Under the pieces are notes generated by a model. The model did not search any database. It saw only the letters and a program-made list of their open reading frames with translations, and had not been told where the DNA came from. From Sphingobacterium sp. (GTDB taxonomy: Bacteria > Bacteroidota > Bacteroidia > Sphingobacteriales > Sphingobacteriaceae), in contig JAIRVH010000207.1 of the NCBI GenBank assembly GCA_031253985.1, forward strand, positions 1 through 53,495: a DNA stretch of 53,495 nucleotides. The letters are read 5' to 3'. Made by a program: the position numbers and the translations under genes. Below are positions 1 through 8,348 of the stretch, piece after piece; within the stretch, counting starts at the first letter, position 1, and every line of letters begins with the position of its first letter.

Positions 1-44
1 CTTGAAATAGTAGCTAAGGAGCTACAAATCAAAAATTTGATCAT
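1..44 (-). CDS. Start of a TPP-riboswitch-controlled gene (partial, runs off the left edge)
   Basis: An ATG at 44-42 on the minus strand opens a frame that stays open to the window edge. The first residues (MIKFLICSSLATIS) are hydrophobic, as in a signal peptide. It lies about 65 bases downstream of the TPP riboswitch, so it is probably the first gene of a thiamine transport or synthesis operon. A thiamine TonB receptor would fit the signal-like start, but 14 codons are too few to identify it. Confidence 0.4.
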   Translation of the reverse strand, partial: MIKFLICSSLATIS

Positions 45-109
45 GGTAATGTATTTTGTTTGAGTTAAACAAATCATAGCAAGGGGTTACTATGACCGCA
101 CTATTTAAC

Positions 110-214
110 TAACCTCTCCCTACGCCAGCATTATCTGGATCAGGTGTACAGAATTTAATCTGTTGGGTATAATCTCAGCCTTTATTTGTGTTCCTGACAA
201 AACAAGGCACCCCT
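110..214 (-). promoter_or_regulatory. TPP (THI-box) riboswitch
   Basis: Read on the minus strand, the stretch holds the conserved THI-box parts in order: a GGGGTGCCTTG-type opening (213-203), the pyrimidine-sensing CTGAGATTATACCC block (about 176-163), then ACCTGATCCAGATAATGCTGG (about 145-125) and the closing GCGTAGGGAGAGGT. Binding of thiamine pyrophosphate should lower expression of the gene that leaves the window on the left. The match to the consensus is close to complete. Confidence 0.95.
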
Positions 215-454
215 ATTCGATGCTGCGAATATATAAATTTAAAATTGAAATGCTGTATAAAGAAGTAATTTATGACAAATGAAAAATGGGCATATTTGCT
301 GTGTTATTTCGTTTTGGTTTAAATTTTTATGCAAATTGTTGTTTTTGGTATTTATTGTTCTTTTTAGGTACCTTGGCATGAATTTTTCTACTAGAGGTAT
401 GTATTCATACAGGTCAAAATTTTTTAGTTACTAAATTGATAGTGAGGAGATAAA
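215..454. other. Divergent intergenic region
   Basis: This A+T-rich spacer separates the minus-strand TPP riboswitch from the plus-strand amidohydrolase, so it should hold two divergent promoters. TACCTTGG near 370-377 resembles the TAnnTTTG box with one mismatch. A purine-rich GTGAGGAG lies about 10 bases before the ATG at 455. I see no further gene or repeat here. Confidence 0.4.
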
Positions 455-1630
455 ATGTTAAAATATTTAAGCGCTAATTATATTCTACCGATTACTTCAA
501 TGCCGATAAAAGACGGTATTGTTTCGGTGGATGAGGAGGGGGTAATTCAAGGTATCTATGACCCGACTTCATTTACACCTACAGATAAAGCTAAGGTTGA
601 GAAATATGAGGGAGTGATAATTCCAGGTTTTATCAATGCACATTGTCATATTGAATTGTCGCACATGAAAGGTATCGTTCCTAAAGGTACGGGGCTTCCG
701 AACTTTTTGAGTAAGGTGATGACAACGCGATCGGCATCGATGAAGAAAATAGATGATGCTATGGCAAAAGCTGACAGGGAGATGTACGAAAATGGTATTG
801 TCGCTGTTGGGGATCATGCTAATACTGACAATTCCTCGAAATTGAAAGAAGACTCACAGATCCTCTACCACACATTTGTGGAAGTGTTGGGAGTTGAACC
901 TGAGGAAGCTGACTTTAAATTAAAAGAGGCCAAATCATTAACTCAAGAGTTTAGGAATGGTCACGTATCCATTACACCCCATGCGCCTTATTCTTGTTCG
1001 AAAGTACTTTTCAAAAAATTCAAGAAAATGGTTCCGGAAACAAATATTATCAGTATTCACAATCAAGAAAGTGAAGAAGAGAATAAGCTGTTCCGTTATA
1101 AAACGGGTGAATTCTTAGACTTTTATAAGCTTATTGGAAAAAATGCTGATTCAATTAAGGCGCAGGCGAGAAATTCCATTCAGTCTTATCTTCCTTATTT
1201 ACCTTACCCGAATAGATTGCTATTGGTTCATAATACCTATACTTCGTTGAAAGATTTAGATTTTGTAGAACGTATGGACCGTGATGTGGTGTGGTGTTTA
1301 TGTCCAAAAGCAAATCTTTATATTGAGGGAACATTGCCAAAAGTTCAGAATTTTATGAATGCTGGACAGCGTCTGGTGATCGGAACGGACAGTTTAGCTT
1401 CAAACGATACCTTATCTATCCTCGAGGAGCTGAAAGTATTGCATGCGCATTTTGAGGAACTTGATTTCTTACAGACTATTCAATGGGCTACTATTAATGG
1501 CGCTATTGCATTAAATATTCAGGACGAGTTTGGTTCGTTGGAGGTCGGTAAAAAACCGGGTATCGTGTTGTTGCAAGGGATGGAACATATGCGTCTGAGT
1601 GACGATGTTAAAGTTAAACGCCTAGCTTAG
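455..1630 (+). CDS. Amidohydrolase family protein (metal-dependent hydrolase/deaminase)
   Basis: This 391-residue protein is a cytosolic amidohydrolase of the cytosine-deaminase/TrzA-like group. The metal-binding HxH sits at H63 and H65 in NAHCHIELSH. A third His is at H176 (TPHAPYS), a fourth at H202 (SIHNQES), and the catalytic Asp is near 311 in GTDSLASN. The family removes amino or chloro groups from purines, triazines or similar rings. The substrate cannot be told from sequence; a purine or aminofutalosine-type deaminase is possible. The ATG has a recognisable GAGGAG ribosome site, which is uncommon in this window. Acylphosphatase follows 118 bases downstream behind its own promoter box. 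Confidence 0.8.
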   Translation: MLKYLSANYILPITSMPIKDGIVSVDEEGVIQGIYDPTSFTPTDKAKVEKYEGVIIPGFINAHCHIELSHMKGIVPKGTGLPNFLSKVMTTRSASMKKIDDAMAKADREMYENGIVAVGDHANTDNSSKLKEDSQILYHTFVEVLGVEPEEADFKLKEAKSLTQEFRNGHVSITPHAPYSCSKVLFKKFKKMVPETNIISIHNQESEEENKLFRYKTGEFLDFYKLIGKNADSIKAQARNSIQSYLPYLPYPNRLLLVHNTYTSLKDLDFVERMDRDVVWCLCPKANLYIEGTLPKVQNFMNAGQRLVIGTDSLASNDTLSILEELKVLHAHFEELDFLQTIQWATINGAIALNIQDEFGSLEVGKKPGIVLLQGMEHMRLSDDVKVKRLA

Positions 1631-1654
1631 TATTTAATTCTACAAAAACTTCTG

Positions 1655-1662
1655 TACTTTTG
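1655..1662 (+). promoter_or_regulatory. Bacteroidota -7 promoter box for acyP/flippase
   Basis: TACTTTTG matches the Bacteroidota -7 consensus TAnnTTTG and lies 86 bases before the acyP start. No good TTTG is seen at -33. A transcript from here would begin near 1668 and carry the two hairpins at 1677-1731. Confidence 0.5.
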
Positions 1663-1676
1663 CCCTTATGAAACGT

Positions 1677-1731
1677 CCATAATTATAATCGTAAAAATTA
1701 TAGTTATGGTGCGCTCCATCTGACCGATGGA
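1677..1731 (+). promoter_or_regulatory. Two-hairpin 5' leader upstream of acyP
   Basis: Two stem-loops stand in tandem. The first pairs 1677-1689 (CCATAATTATAAT) with 1697-1709 (ATTATAGTTATGG), with one G-U pair. The second pairs TCCATC (1715-1720) with GATGGA (1726-1731). They lie between the promoter box and the acyP start and have no T-tract, so they are not terminators. A role in mRNA stability or translation control is inference. Confidence 0.4.
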
Positions 1732-1748
1732 ATAAAAATAATTTACAG

Positions 1749-2030
1749 ATGAAACATTTGAATATTTCAATAAGGGGTAAAGTTCAGGGAGTCTTTTTTA
1801 GATTGACAACGAAAGCAGTAGCAGATCAGGTAGGTGTTAGAGGCTTTGTTGTCAATTTAAAAGATGGTTCTGTTTATATTGAAGCCGAGGGCGATGATTT
1901 TGCATTGGATTCATTGTTGGAGTTCTGCCAAGAGGGCCCCGAAGGTGCAATTGTTGAAAGTGTAGAAGTCAAGGAAGGCGAACTTAAAAGCTTTTCTAAT
2001 TTTGAAGTAGTTAAAAGAGTTCAATCCTAA
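1749..2030 (+). CDS. acyP: Acylphosphatase
   Basis: This 93-residue cytosolic enzyme hydrolyses acyl phosphates such as acetyl phosphate. It has the family's two signatures: the phosphate-binding loop GKVQGVFFR with catalytic Arg18, and GFVVNLKDGSVYIEAEG with catalytic Asn36. Length is normal for the family (about 90 residues). The stop codon is only five bases before the GTG start of the flippase, so the two are probably co-transcribed from the promoter box at 1655. I see no functional link between the pair. Confidence 0.95.
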   Translation: MKHLNISIRGKVQGVFFRLTTKAVADQVGVRGFVVNLKDGSVYIEAEGDDFALDSLLEFCQEGPEGAIVESVEVKEGELKSFSNFEVVKRVQS

Positions 2031-2035
2031 GCCTA

Positions 2036-3538
2036 GTGTCTACAATCAAAAAATTTCTCAGCGATACCTTTATCTACGGTATAACCACTATCGTTTCTAG
2101 AATGATAGGGTTTTTGATGACTCCACTTTATCTCCGTAAGTTTAAAGATGCAGCAGTCTATGGTATCTACTCTAATTTTTATGCGTGGATGTCTATGTTG
2201 AATGCTGTATTGGCATTTGGTATGGAAACGACTTATTTCCGTTATTTACAGAAGGTCGAACCGCAAGATAAAAATAAAGTCTACAATAATAGTTTCTTCG
2301 TTACCTTAGCTACTTCGGGCATTCTCCTGCTGTCAGTTTTTGTATTCACGCGACCAATTGCCGCTTGGTTTGCTGATGGTGGCGATGTAAGCCTCTATGA
2401 GCAATATATTAAATACTTTGCATTCATTCTTGTTGCCGACGCACTTGCTGTTGTTCCATTTACAAAATTGCGTGCTGAAGGTAGGCCGTATAAATATAGT
2501 GCCTTGAAGTTCGTTAATATTGGTATTACTGTTCTTTCAAATTTGTTCTTTATCATTTTCTTACCTGACTGGGTACATAAATATACTTTTTGGGCTGAAT
2601 TTGCCGGAACGTGGTTTAAGGAGGGCTGGATTGGCTATGTGTTTATATCAAACCTTTTTGCTAGTGTCGTTACGTTGATTTTGCTCCTGCCAGAGTTGCT
2701 TACGTTCCGACTTACCTTGGATAAAAAGTTAATGGATCAAATGCTGAAATATAGCTTTCCAATATTGATCGCAAATATTTCATTTATTATAAATGAAAAT
2801 TTGGATAAAATGTTTTTCCCAAAACTACTGCCTGGTGAAGTAGGAATTAGGGACCTTGGTATATATGGAGCAGTGGCTAAATTAGCTGTATTTTTAAGTT
2901 TATTTGTAACTGCCTTTAGGTTAGGTGCTGAACCGTTCTTTTTTTCCTATTCTAAAAATCAAAATGCCTCCAAAACCTATGCTTTAATTATGGAGTATTT
3001 TGTCATATTGATGGTTGTCGCTATGGTTGGATTGACAGTCAATCTGGATTGGCTGAAATACTTTATCAAAGGGAACGAATCAGAAGTCGCTATTTATTGG
3101 ACTGGGCTCAAAATTGTTCCAATCCTACTGTTTAATTATGTCCTTCTGGGGATATATATGAACCTGTCAATTTGGTACAAGTTGACGGACCAGACACGAT
3201 ATGCACTCTATATATCTGGTATCGGAGCCTTAATGACGATTGTGCTTAATGTTTGGCTTATCCCAACTTATTCCTATGTTGGAGCTGTTTTGTCTACGAC
3301 AGTGGTCTATTTGGTCATGATCGGTTTTTCGCTTTATTGGGGACAGAAATATTATCCTATACCCTACAAGATGATCAAGATTACTGTTTACCTTGGCTTG
3401 GGACTTGTAATTTCCTGGTTGAGTTTTCAGGTTTTCCATAGCAATATCTGGATCGGTAATGCCATGCTTTTGATACTACTTGTGGTTACCTTTTTTCTGG
3501 AAAAAAATGGGTTAATGAAATTATTGCGACGAAATTAA
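2036..3538 (+). CDS. Polysaccharide/lipid flippase (MOP superfamily, Wzx-like)
   Basis: This 500-residue integral membrane protein has about 14 hydrophobic segments spread along its length. The N-terminal FLSDTFIYGITTIVSRMIGF is typical of Wzx/MurJ-type flippases. Such proteins move lipid-linked sugars across the inner membrane. The GTG start lies five bases after the acyP stop, and a strong bidirectional terminator follows. No glycosyltransferase genes are adjacent, so the cargo is unknown; it may serve a surface glycan made elsewhere. MurJ is less likely because there is no cell-wall gene context. Confidence 0.85.
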   Translation: MSTIKKFLSDTFIYGITTIVSRMIGFLMTPLYLRKFKDAAVYGIYSNFYAWMSMLNAVLAFGMETTYFRYLQKVEPQDKNKVYNNSFFVTLATSGILLLSVFVFTRPIAAWFADGGDVSLYEQYIKYFAFILVADALAVVPFTKLRAEGRPYKYSALKFVNIGITVLSNLFFIIFLPDWVHKYTFWAEFAGTWFKEGWIGYVFISNLFASVVTLILLLPELLTFRLTLDKKLMDQMLKYSFPILIANISFIINENLDKMFFPKLLPGEVGIRDLGIYGAVAKLAVFLSLFVTAFRLGAEPFFFSYSKNQNASKTYALIMEYFVILMVVAMVGLTVNLDWLKYFIKGNESEVAIYWTGLKIVPILLFNYVLLGIYMNLSIWYKLTDQTRYALYISGIGALMTIVLNVWLIPTYSYVGAVLSTTVVYLVMIGFSLYWGQKYYPIPYKMIKITVYLGLGLVISWLSFQVFHSNIWIGNAMLLILLVVTFFLEKNGLMKLLRRN

Positions 3539-3555
3539 TTTATTCGATATAGGCT

Positions 3556-3589
3556 AAAATGGCGACACCTGTTTAGGTGTCGCCATTTT
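3556..3589. terminator. Bidirectional terminator between flippase and dus
   Basis: A perfect 15-bp stem (3556-3570 with 3575-3589) encloses a GTTT loop. It has an A-run on the left and a T-run on the right, so it can stop transcripts from both converging genes. Confidence 0.9.
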
Positions 3590-3594
3590 TATTT

Positions 3595-4590
3595 TTAGAT
3601 AAGTTCTGCTATGAACGAGTGTTCAATCTCATGCAGTACCTCAAGGATCTCTGCCTGACTTTGCAAGCTAACCAGTTTCATTCGGTACTCTTTAAAATTA
3701 GGAATTCCTTTGAAGTAATTCGCATAGTGTCTACGCATTTCGAAGATGCCTAGCTTATTACCTTTCCATTCGATTGATTTGTTCAAGTGCGTTCTACAGA
3801 CCTCGACACGTTCTGCAATTGTCGGACCTTCCAAGCGCTCACCTGTATTGAAAAAATGCTTTATTTCTCTAAAAATCCAAGGGTAGCCAATAGCTGCACG
3901 ACCAATCATAATGCCATCTACTTCAAATTCTTGGCGCCATGCTGCCGCTTTTTCGACAGAGTCTACATCACCGTTTCCAAAAATTGGGATCTTGATGCGC
4001 GGATTACGTTTGATATCGCGAATCATGGACCAGTCCGCCTGACCTTTGTACAGCTGTGCACGTGTACGTCCATGAATTGCAAGTGCTTTGATGCCTACAT
4101 CTTGTAATCTTTCAGCGACTTCGTACACATTTTTTGTATTGTCATCCCAGCCAAGGCGCGTTTTCACAGTCACTGGCAGGTCTGTCGCTTCAACGACTGC
4201 TTTTGTCATGGCAACCATTTTATCAATATCCTGTAAAAGAGATGAACCAGCCCCTTTGCAGACTACTTTTTTAACGGGACATCCGTAATTGATATCGATT
4301 AAATTTGGGCCCGCTTTTGTACAGATTTCTGCCGATTGACGCATACTTTCAATGTCTCCGCCGAAGATCTGGATACCAATAGGTCGTTCATATTCAAAAA
4401 TATCTAGCTTTTGAACAGATTTGGCAGCATCACGGATTAGTCCTTCTGAAGAAATAAATTCAGTATACATTAAATCAACACCATTCTGTTTGCACACATA
4501 GCGAAACGGAGGATCACTTACATCCTCCATCGGAGCTAATAACAAAGGGAATTTACCCAAATCAATATTTTCACCAATCTTGACCGACAT
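3595..4590 (-). CDS. dusB: tRNA-dihydrouridine synthase (DusB-like)
   Basis: This 331-residue flavoenzyme reduces specific uridines in the tRNA D-loop with NADPH. Visible are the N-terminal LLLAPMEDVSDPPFR, the NYGCP motif with catalytic Cys104, the VTVKTRLGW strand, the AIHGRTRAQ phosphate-binding segment and the GRAAIGYPWIF region. I start it at 4590: a TAnnTTTG promoter box at 4607-4614 lies inside any longer reading frame, so an upstream start would precede the mRNA. It stands alone between two terminator or intergenic regions. Confidence 0.93.
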   Translation of the reverse strand: MSVKIGENIDLGKFPLLLAPMEDVSDPPFRYVCKQNGVDLMYTEFISSEGLIRDAAKSVQKLDIFEYERPIGIQIFGGDIESMRQSAEICTKAGPNLIDINYGCPVKKVVCKGAGSSLLQDIDKMVAMTKAVVEATDLPVTVKTRLGWDDNTKNVYEVAERLQDVGIKALAIHGRTRAQLYKGQADWSMIRDIKRNPRIKIPIFGNGDVDSVEKAAAWRQEFEVDGIMIGRAAIGYPWIFREIKHFFNTGERLEGPTIAERVEVCRTHLNKSIEWKGNKLGIFEMRRHYANYFKGIPNFKEYRMKLVSLQSQAEILEVLHEIEHSFIAELI

Positions 4591-4606
4591 CTTCGATAAT
4601 TTTTTA

Positions 4607-4614
4607 CAAAGGTA
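4607..4614 (-). promoter_or_regulatory. -7 promoter box for dusB
   Basis: TACCTTTG on the minus strand matches TAnnTTTG and lies 16 bases before the ATG at 4590. It sets a short 5' leader and decides the start codon. Confidence 0.6.
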
Positions 4615-4656
4615 CAAAATTTGGCATTAGTATAAAGTTAGCTAACTGTCACGAGT

Positions 4657-7098
4657 TTAGAGTCGATTTTTGATCTCCTCGGATCCGGTTGAACGCTGGC
4701 TGTTCGAATCGCTAACCCCGCCAAATCGATAATTAAATGAGAGGATAGCCGTCCTACTGTCAGGGTTCGATTTCCCTACGAGCCTTATTGTTGACGAAAC
4801 GGTCTCATAGCGACGATTGTTGGTCCTCAAAATATCATTCACCACTAGTTTTACAGATGCTCTTTTATTGAGTATATTTTTTTGGATGCCAGTATATATT
4901 TGGCCGTAACTCTTGATCTGACTTAACCCTATTGTCAGTCCGGATACGTAGTTCCCACCTAGTTCTAAAGACCAATCTTTAGTCAATTTGAATGTGTTCT
5001 GGCTATTTAGCGTAAGCGTATTGCCTTTTCGGCTAATCAAACCATTCTCTTGTGGAATATCATATTCATTACGGTAATAATTTGCGAAGTGCGTAGCTGA
5101 CCACCAAGCTGTCAATTGGGTAGGGGCGATAATGGACAAGCCGTAATTTCTAAACGAACCAATATTCTCGGGTCGTTCGTAGGTAATGTATGGATTGGCT
5201 GGATCCGTACCAATGATCTCGTTAACAACATTTGTTCTCTTCGCATAGTTTAAGGTAAAAATATATTTGTTGACAAATGTATAGCCAAGTTCAAGAGAAT
5301 GCTCGTAAGCAGGATTCAGACGGGCATTGCCTTCCGAATAGGAAAAAGGATCGGTATATACACGAAATGGATTGAGATCCCAAAATGATGGTCTTTGCAC
5401 ACGGTAACTGTAGCTTGTCTGTAATTTGTTTTTTTCATTGACGGTATAAGTTAGAAATGCTGATGGAAATAGCTTGAAATAGGATTTTTCAAATTGTTCA
5501 TTCAGCGTGATTTGATTGCCTGATGTACGTGTGTGTTCTCCTCGCAGACCAACCTGTGCCGAAATTTTAGTCCAGCTTTTGGATAAATTGATATAACCCG
5601 CTTGTATCGTTTCTTTGTAAATGAAATGGTTGCTAGTTGTCAGGTCAGGAACGTATTGACCATTTTGTAAGGTGTCATAATGCAGGTCATTTTCTGTACG
5701 TACATGACTGGCTTTCCAGCCTGTCTCCAGTTTATACCCTTCGGCCAGGGGCAGTGTATAATCCAACTTGGCGACGTACACTTTATTATCTGAGGGAATG
5801 TCTCCTCGACGTGACGACGGTTGGTTGAGCGGGGTGCCATCTGCTTTCGTATAATTCGTGTTTAGCTGCTGATCCATTTTGGAATAATGGTCGACAAGAT
5901 CGAGGTCGATTTTTAGTTCGTGCCCTTTCTCATTAAATTTGACCGTGTAGTTGATATTGTAGAGCATATCCCGCCAACGTTCTTTCCCTTCCGTTATTGT
6001 AGATGAAGACCATACTAATTGATTATCGTCAAAGTTTCTGAAGTTATTTGTCGTCGGTTCATACTTCGGATATTTGCCAAATCCGCCATTGATAAGTACA
6101 CCAAGTGTCTGTTTGGAATCTATGTTATAATCTATACCAGCTCTAAAATTGTTCGACCGCAGCTTTGGCTGTATTTTATTTTCCTGCTGTGTATAAGATT
6201 CGGGGAGGTTACCTTGATCCGAATAGAAGTAGCGTGTGAGGGAGTTAAAATACTCAAGGTTCTGATGATACTGATTATAGATCGCGAATACATTTAGTTT
6301 CTCCGTGCGGTAATTTAAATTGAGACTACCGCCAAGGTGTATGCCCCTACCTGCGCCACCGTTGAGGGAAATTGAACCATTCCATCCTTGTTTTATTCCT
6401 TTTTTTAAAACGATATTGATAATTCCTGCTGACCCGGCCGCATCTTGTTTTGCACTAGGGTTGGACATAAGCTCAATTTTGCTGATATCAATGGAAGATG
6501 TGCTGCGCAATAGGTTGGCCAGTTGGTCACCGGAAAGATAAGTCAGTTTTCCATTGATCATTACCGAAGCACCTGATTTCCCTTTAATGCTTAAGCTTCC
6601 GTTGTCATCTGCGGTTACACCTGGTAGCTTGTTGAGTAGTTCAAGTCCATTATTGCCATCAGCAAGCATGGAGTTTTCAACATTGAATACCAGTTTATCC
6701 CTTTGCTGTTCAATAAATTGTTTTTTGCGTTGAACCAACACTTCTGCTAAATAAGCATTATTCATTAATAGCACAATCTGGCCGAGATCGTATCCGCCAA
6801 GTTGTTCATCTAAACTGAAATGCGGACTAAAGGTCTCTTGATGCGTGATGCTTTTTACTTTTATATAATAACGGCCTGCCTTTGTGTCTCCGAAAATAAA
6901 ATGCCCTGTACTATCTGCGACGATAGTTTTCGTTAATGTGCCATCTTTTGCTTGATGAAGGCTGATATTGACGTAAGGAATGGCATGCTTATCTTCGCCG
7001 ATAATTTGACCTTTGATGTGGCTGGTTTTTTGGGCAAAGCTACTGGATACGGTACAAATGAATAGAAGACTCAAGATATGACGATTGAAGTAGAGCAT
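4657..7098 (-). CDS. Outer-membrane beta-barrel receptor (TonB-dependent receptor-like, OMP beta-barrel family 3)
   Basis: This 813-residue protein opens with a signal peptide ending near SSSFAQ. A carboxypeptidase-regulatory-like beta domain follows (about residues 27-110), then a plug-like domain containing LLNKLPGVTADDNGSLSIKG and PSAKQDAAGSAGIINIVLKKG, then a long beta-barrel. This layout is that of the Bacteroidota outer membrane beta-barrel family related to TonB-dependent receptors. It is the last gene of the iron-type locus, 28 bases after the PepSY gene. The ligand is unknown; a siderophore, haem or peptide are all possible. It shares little with the receptor at 9597, so it is not a recent duplicate. 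Confidence 0.82.
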   Translation of the reverse strand: MLYFNRHILSLLFICTVSSSFAQKTSHIKGQIIGEDKHAIPYVNISLHQAKDGTLTKTIVADSTGHFIFGDTKAGRYYIKVKSITHQETFSPHFSLDEQLGGYDLGQIVLLMNNAYLAEVLVQRKKQFIEQQRDKLVFNVENSMLADGNNGLELLNKLPGVTADDNGSLSIKGKSGASVMINGKLTYLSGDQLANLLRSTSSIDISKIELMSNPSAKQDAAGSAGIINIVLKKGIKQGWNGSISLNGGAGRGIHLGGSLNLNYRTEKLNVFAIYNQYHQNLEYFNSLTRYFYSDQGNLPESYTQQENKIQPKLRSNNFRAGIDYNIDSKQTLGVLINGGFGKYPKYEPTTNNFRNFDDNQLVWSSSTITEGKERWRDMLYNINYTVKFNEKGHELKIDLDLVDHYSKMDQQLNTNYTKADGTPLNQPSSRRGDIPSDNKVYVAKLDYTLPLAEGYKLETGWKASHVRTENDLHYDTLQNGQYVPDLTTSNHFIYKETIQAGYINLSKSWTKISAQVGLRGEHTRTSGNQITLNEQFEKSYFKLFPSAFLTYTVNEKNKLQTSYSYRVQRPSFWDLNPFRVYTDPFSYSEGNARLNPAYEHSLELGYTFVNKYIFTLNYAKRTNVVNEIIGTDPANPYITYERPENIGSFRNYGLSIIAPTQLTAWWSATHFANYYRNEYDIPQENGLISRKGNTLTLNSQNTFKLTKDWSLELGGNYVSGLTIGLSQIKSYGQIYTGIQKNILNKRASVKLVVNDILRTNNRRYETVSSTIRLVGKSNPDSRTAILSFNYRFGGVSDSNSQRSTGSEEIKNRL

Positions 7099-7126
7099 AA
7101 TGGTATGGTTACGGTATTGCTAAAAT

Positions 7127-8260
7127 CTAAGTAGTTGCTAATTGTGTGCGTTTCGGTTTTTTTATAGCTTTTCTTTTCTTTCCCCACCAGATATAGAATC
7201 CTGTTATTGGTAAGGTTGCACATACAAGTGAGGCGATGAAATAGATGATTTTTGTTGTCATTCCACCAATAAAGCCAGTGTGGAGTGCATAATTGGAGCG
7301 CATCAGCCATTCGGTGGTATTCGCTTCATCAATGGGACCTTGCTTTCTGCCTGTCAATTCAAGTGTATATCGATCGAAATTGAGATCTCTCCAAGTTCCA
7401 CCCTCCATGTCGGTACATGCATAGACTGTTTTGTCTTCACGCTCGGGATAATGGACAATAACGGCTTCTTTGTTGTACTTGGCATACTCATAGCGTACCT
7501 TATACCAAATTTGGTCGGCTACTCGTAGCGCGTCATTTAAAGGCCTGTCAATTTGCTCTTCTTCATTCGTTTTCTCTATTTTAGGTCTATTTGGATAACC
7601 GCCTGTCAGCCAAACTACAGAACTTCTTATCCAAGGAAAGCTCATAATGAGTCCTGTTAAGCACATTACTAAGGCTATTGTCAGTGAATAGAAGCCGAGC
7701 ACATTGTGTAGATCATAATTGATTCTTTTGAATTTCGCTTTCCATTTGATTGTAAAACTTTGTTCTCTCGATCTTTTGTTCCATTTTTTTGGCCACCAAA
7801 GAATTAGTCCTGTGATCAGCAGGATAAAGAAAATGAAGGTGCTCCATCCAACAACCTGTCGGCCTATTTTAACAGGCATCCATAGATGGCGATGTCCTTC
7901 ATCCATGAAATGAAAGAAATCTTCATGATCTACAATGGCCAATACTTCCGCTGTATAGGGATTTACATAGACCAGACTATCGGAATGATCCAAACTGACC
8001 TTGACGGACTTATCAAGTCCGTTATACCACGAGCTTGCTATATCCTTATCCGGCAGAACGCTTTTTACGGATTTGTAAATTGCAGAAGGGGGAAGCTGTT
8101 CTTCTGTTGTTCGAGATTCGATGTGGATATAGTTTGTTGTTAATTCTTTGATATCATGTTCAAAGACAAGTACACAGCCTGTAATTCCCAATATAATAAC
8201 GGGAATACCGGCAGCAAGCCCTAGCCAAAGATGGAGCCAGGCATTAATTTTACTTAGCAT
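7127..8260 (-). CDS. PepSY-associated TM helix protein (iron-uptake associated, possible reductase)
   Basis: This 377-residue inner-membrane protein has an N-terminal transmembrane helix (WLHLWLGLAAGIPVIILGITG), a periplasmic PepSY-type region, two central helices (residues about 140-155 and 190-210) and a C-terminal helix ending in a basic tail. Conserved His residues occur at the membrane edges (LHLWLG, HRHLWMP, YDLHNVLGF, YALHTGF). Such proteins are routinely found beside siderophore receptors and are thought to reduce or release iron from its carrier in the periplasm. It follows the DUF4374 gene in the same operon, separated by a 26-bp perfect hairpin. Confidence 0.85.
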   Translation of the reverse strand: MLSKINAWLHLWLGLAAGIPVIILGITGCVLVFEHDIKELTTNYIHIESRTTEEQLPPSAIYKSVKSVLPDKDIASSWYNGLDKSVKVSLDHSDSLVYVNPYTAEVLAIVDHEDFFHFMDEGHRHLWMPVKIGRQVVGWSTFIFFILLITGLILWWPKKWNKRSREQSFTIKWKAKFKRINYDLHNVLGFYSLTIALVMCLTGLIMSFPWIRSSVVWLTGGYPNRPKIEKTNEEEQIDRPLNDALRVADQIWYKVRYEYAKYNKEAVIVHYPEREDKTVYACTDMEGGTWRDLNFDRYTLELTGRKQGPIDEANTTEWLMRSNYALHTGFIGGMTTKIIYFIASLVCATLPITGFYIWWGKKRKAIKKPKRTQLATT

Positions 8261-8290
8261 ATTTTATTTTTAGAGATGGATAGCTTGTAG

Positions 8291-8348
8291 ATCAATAGCT
8301 TATTTAATAGGGCAAAACATTGTTTGCCCTATTAAATAAGCTATTGAT
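8291..8348. repeat. Perfect 26-bp inverted repeat overlapping the DUF4374 stop codon
   Basis: The arms 8291-8316 and 8323-8348 are perfect reverse complements around a six-base loop. The right arm contains the last codons and stop of the upstream minus-strand gene. No T-tract follows on the minus strand, so this is not a standard terminator. It may stabilise the upstream mRNA or reduce read-through into the PepSY gene. Confidence 0.85.
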
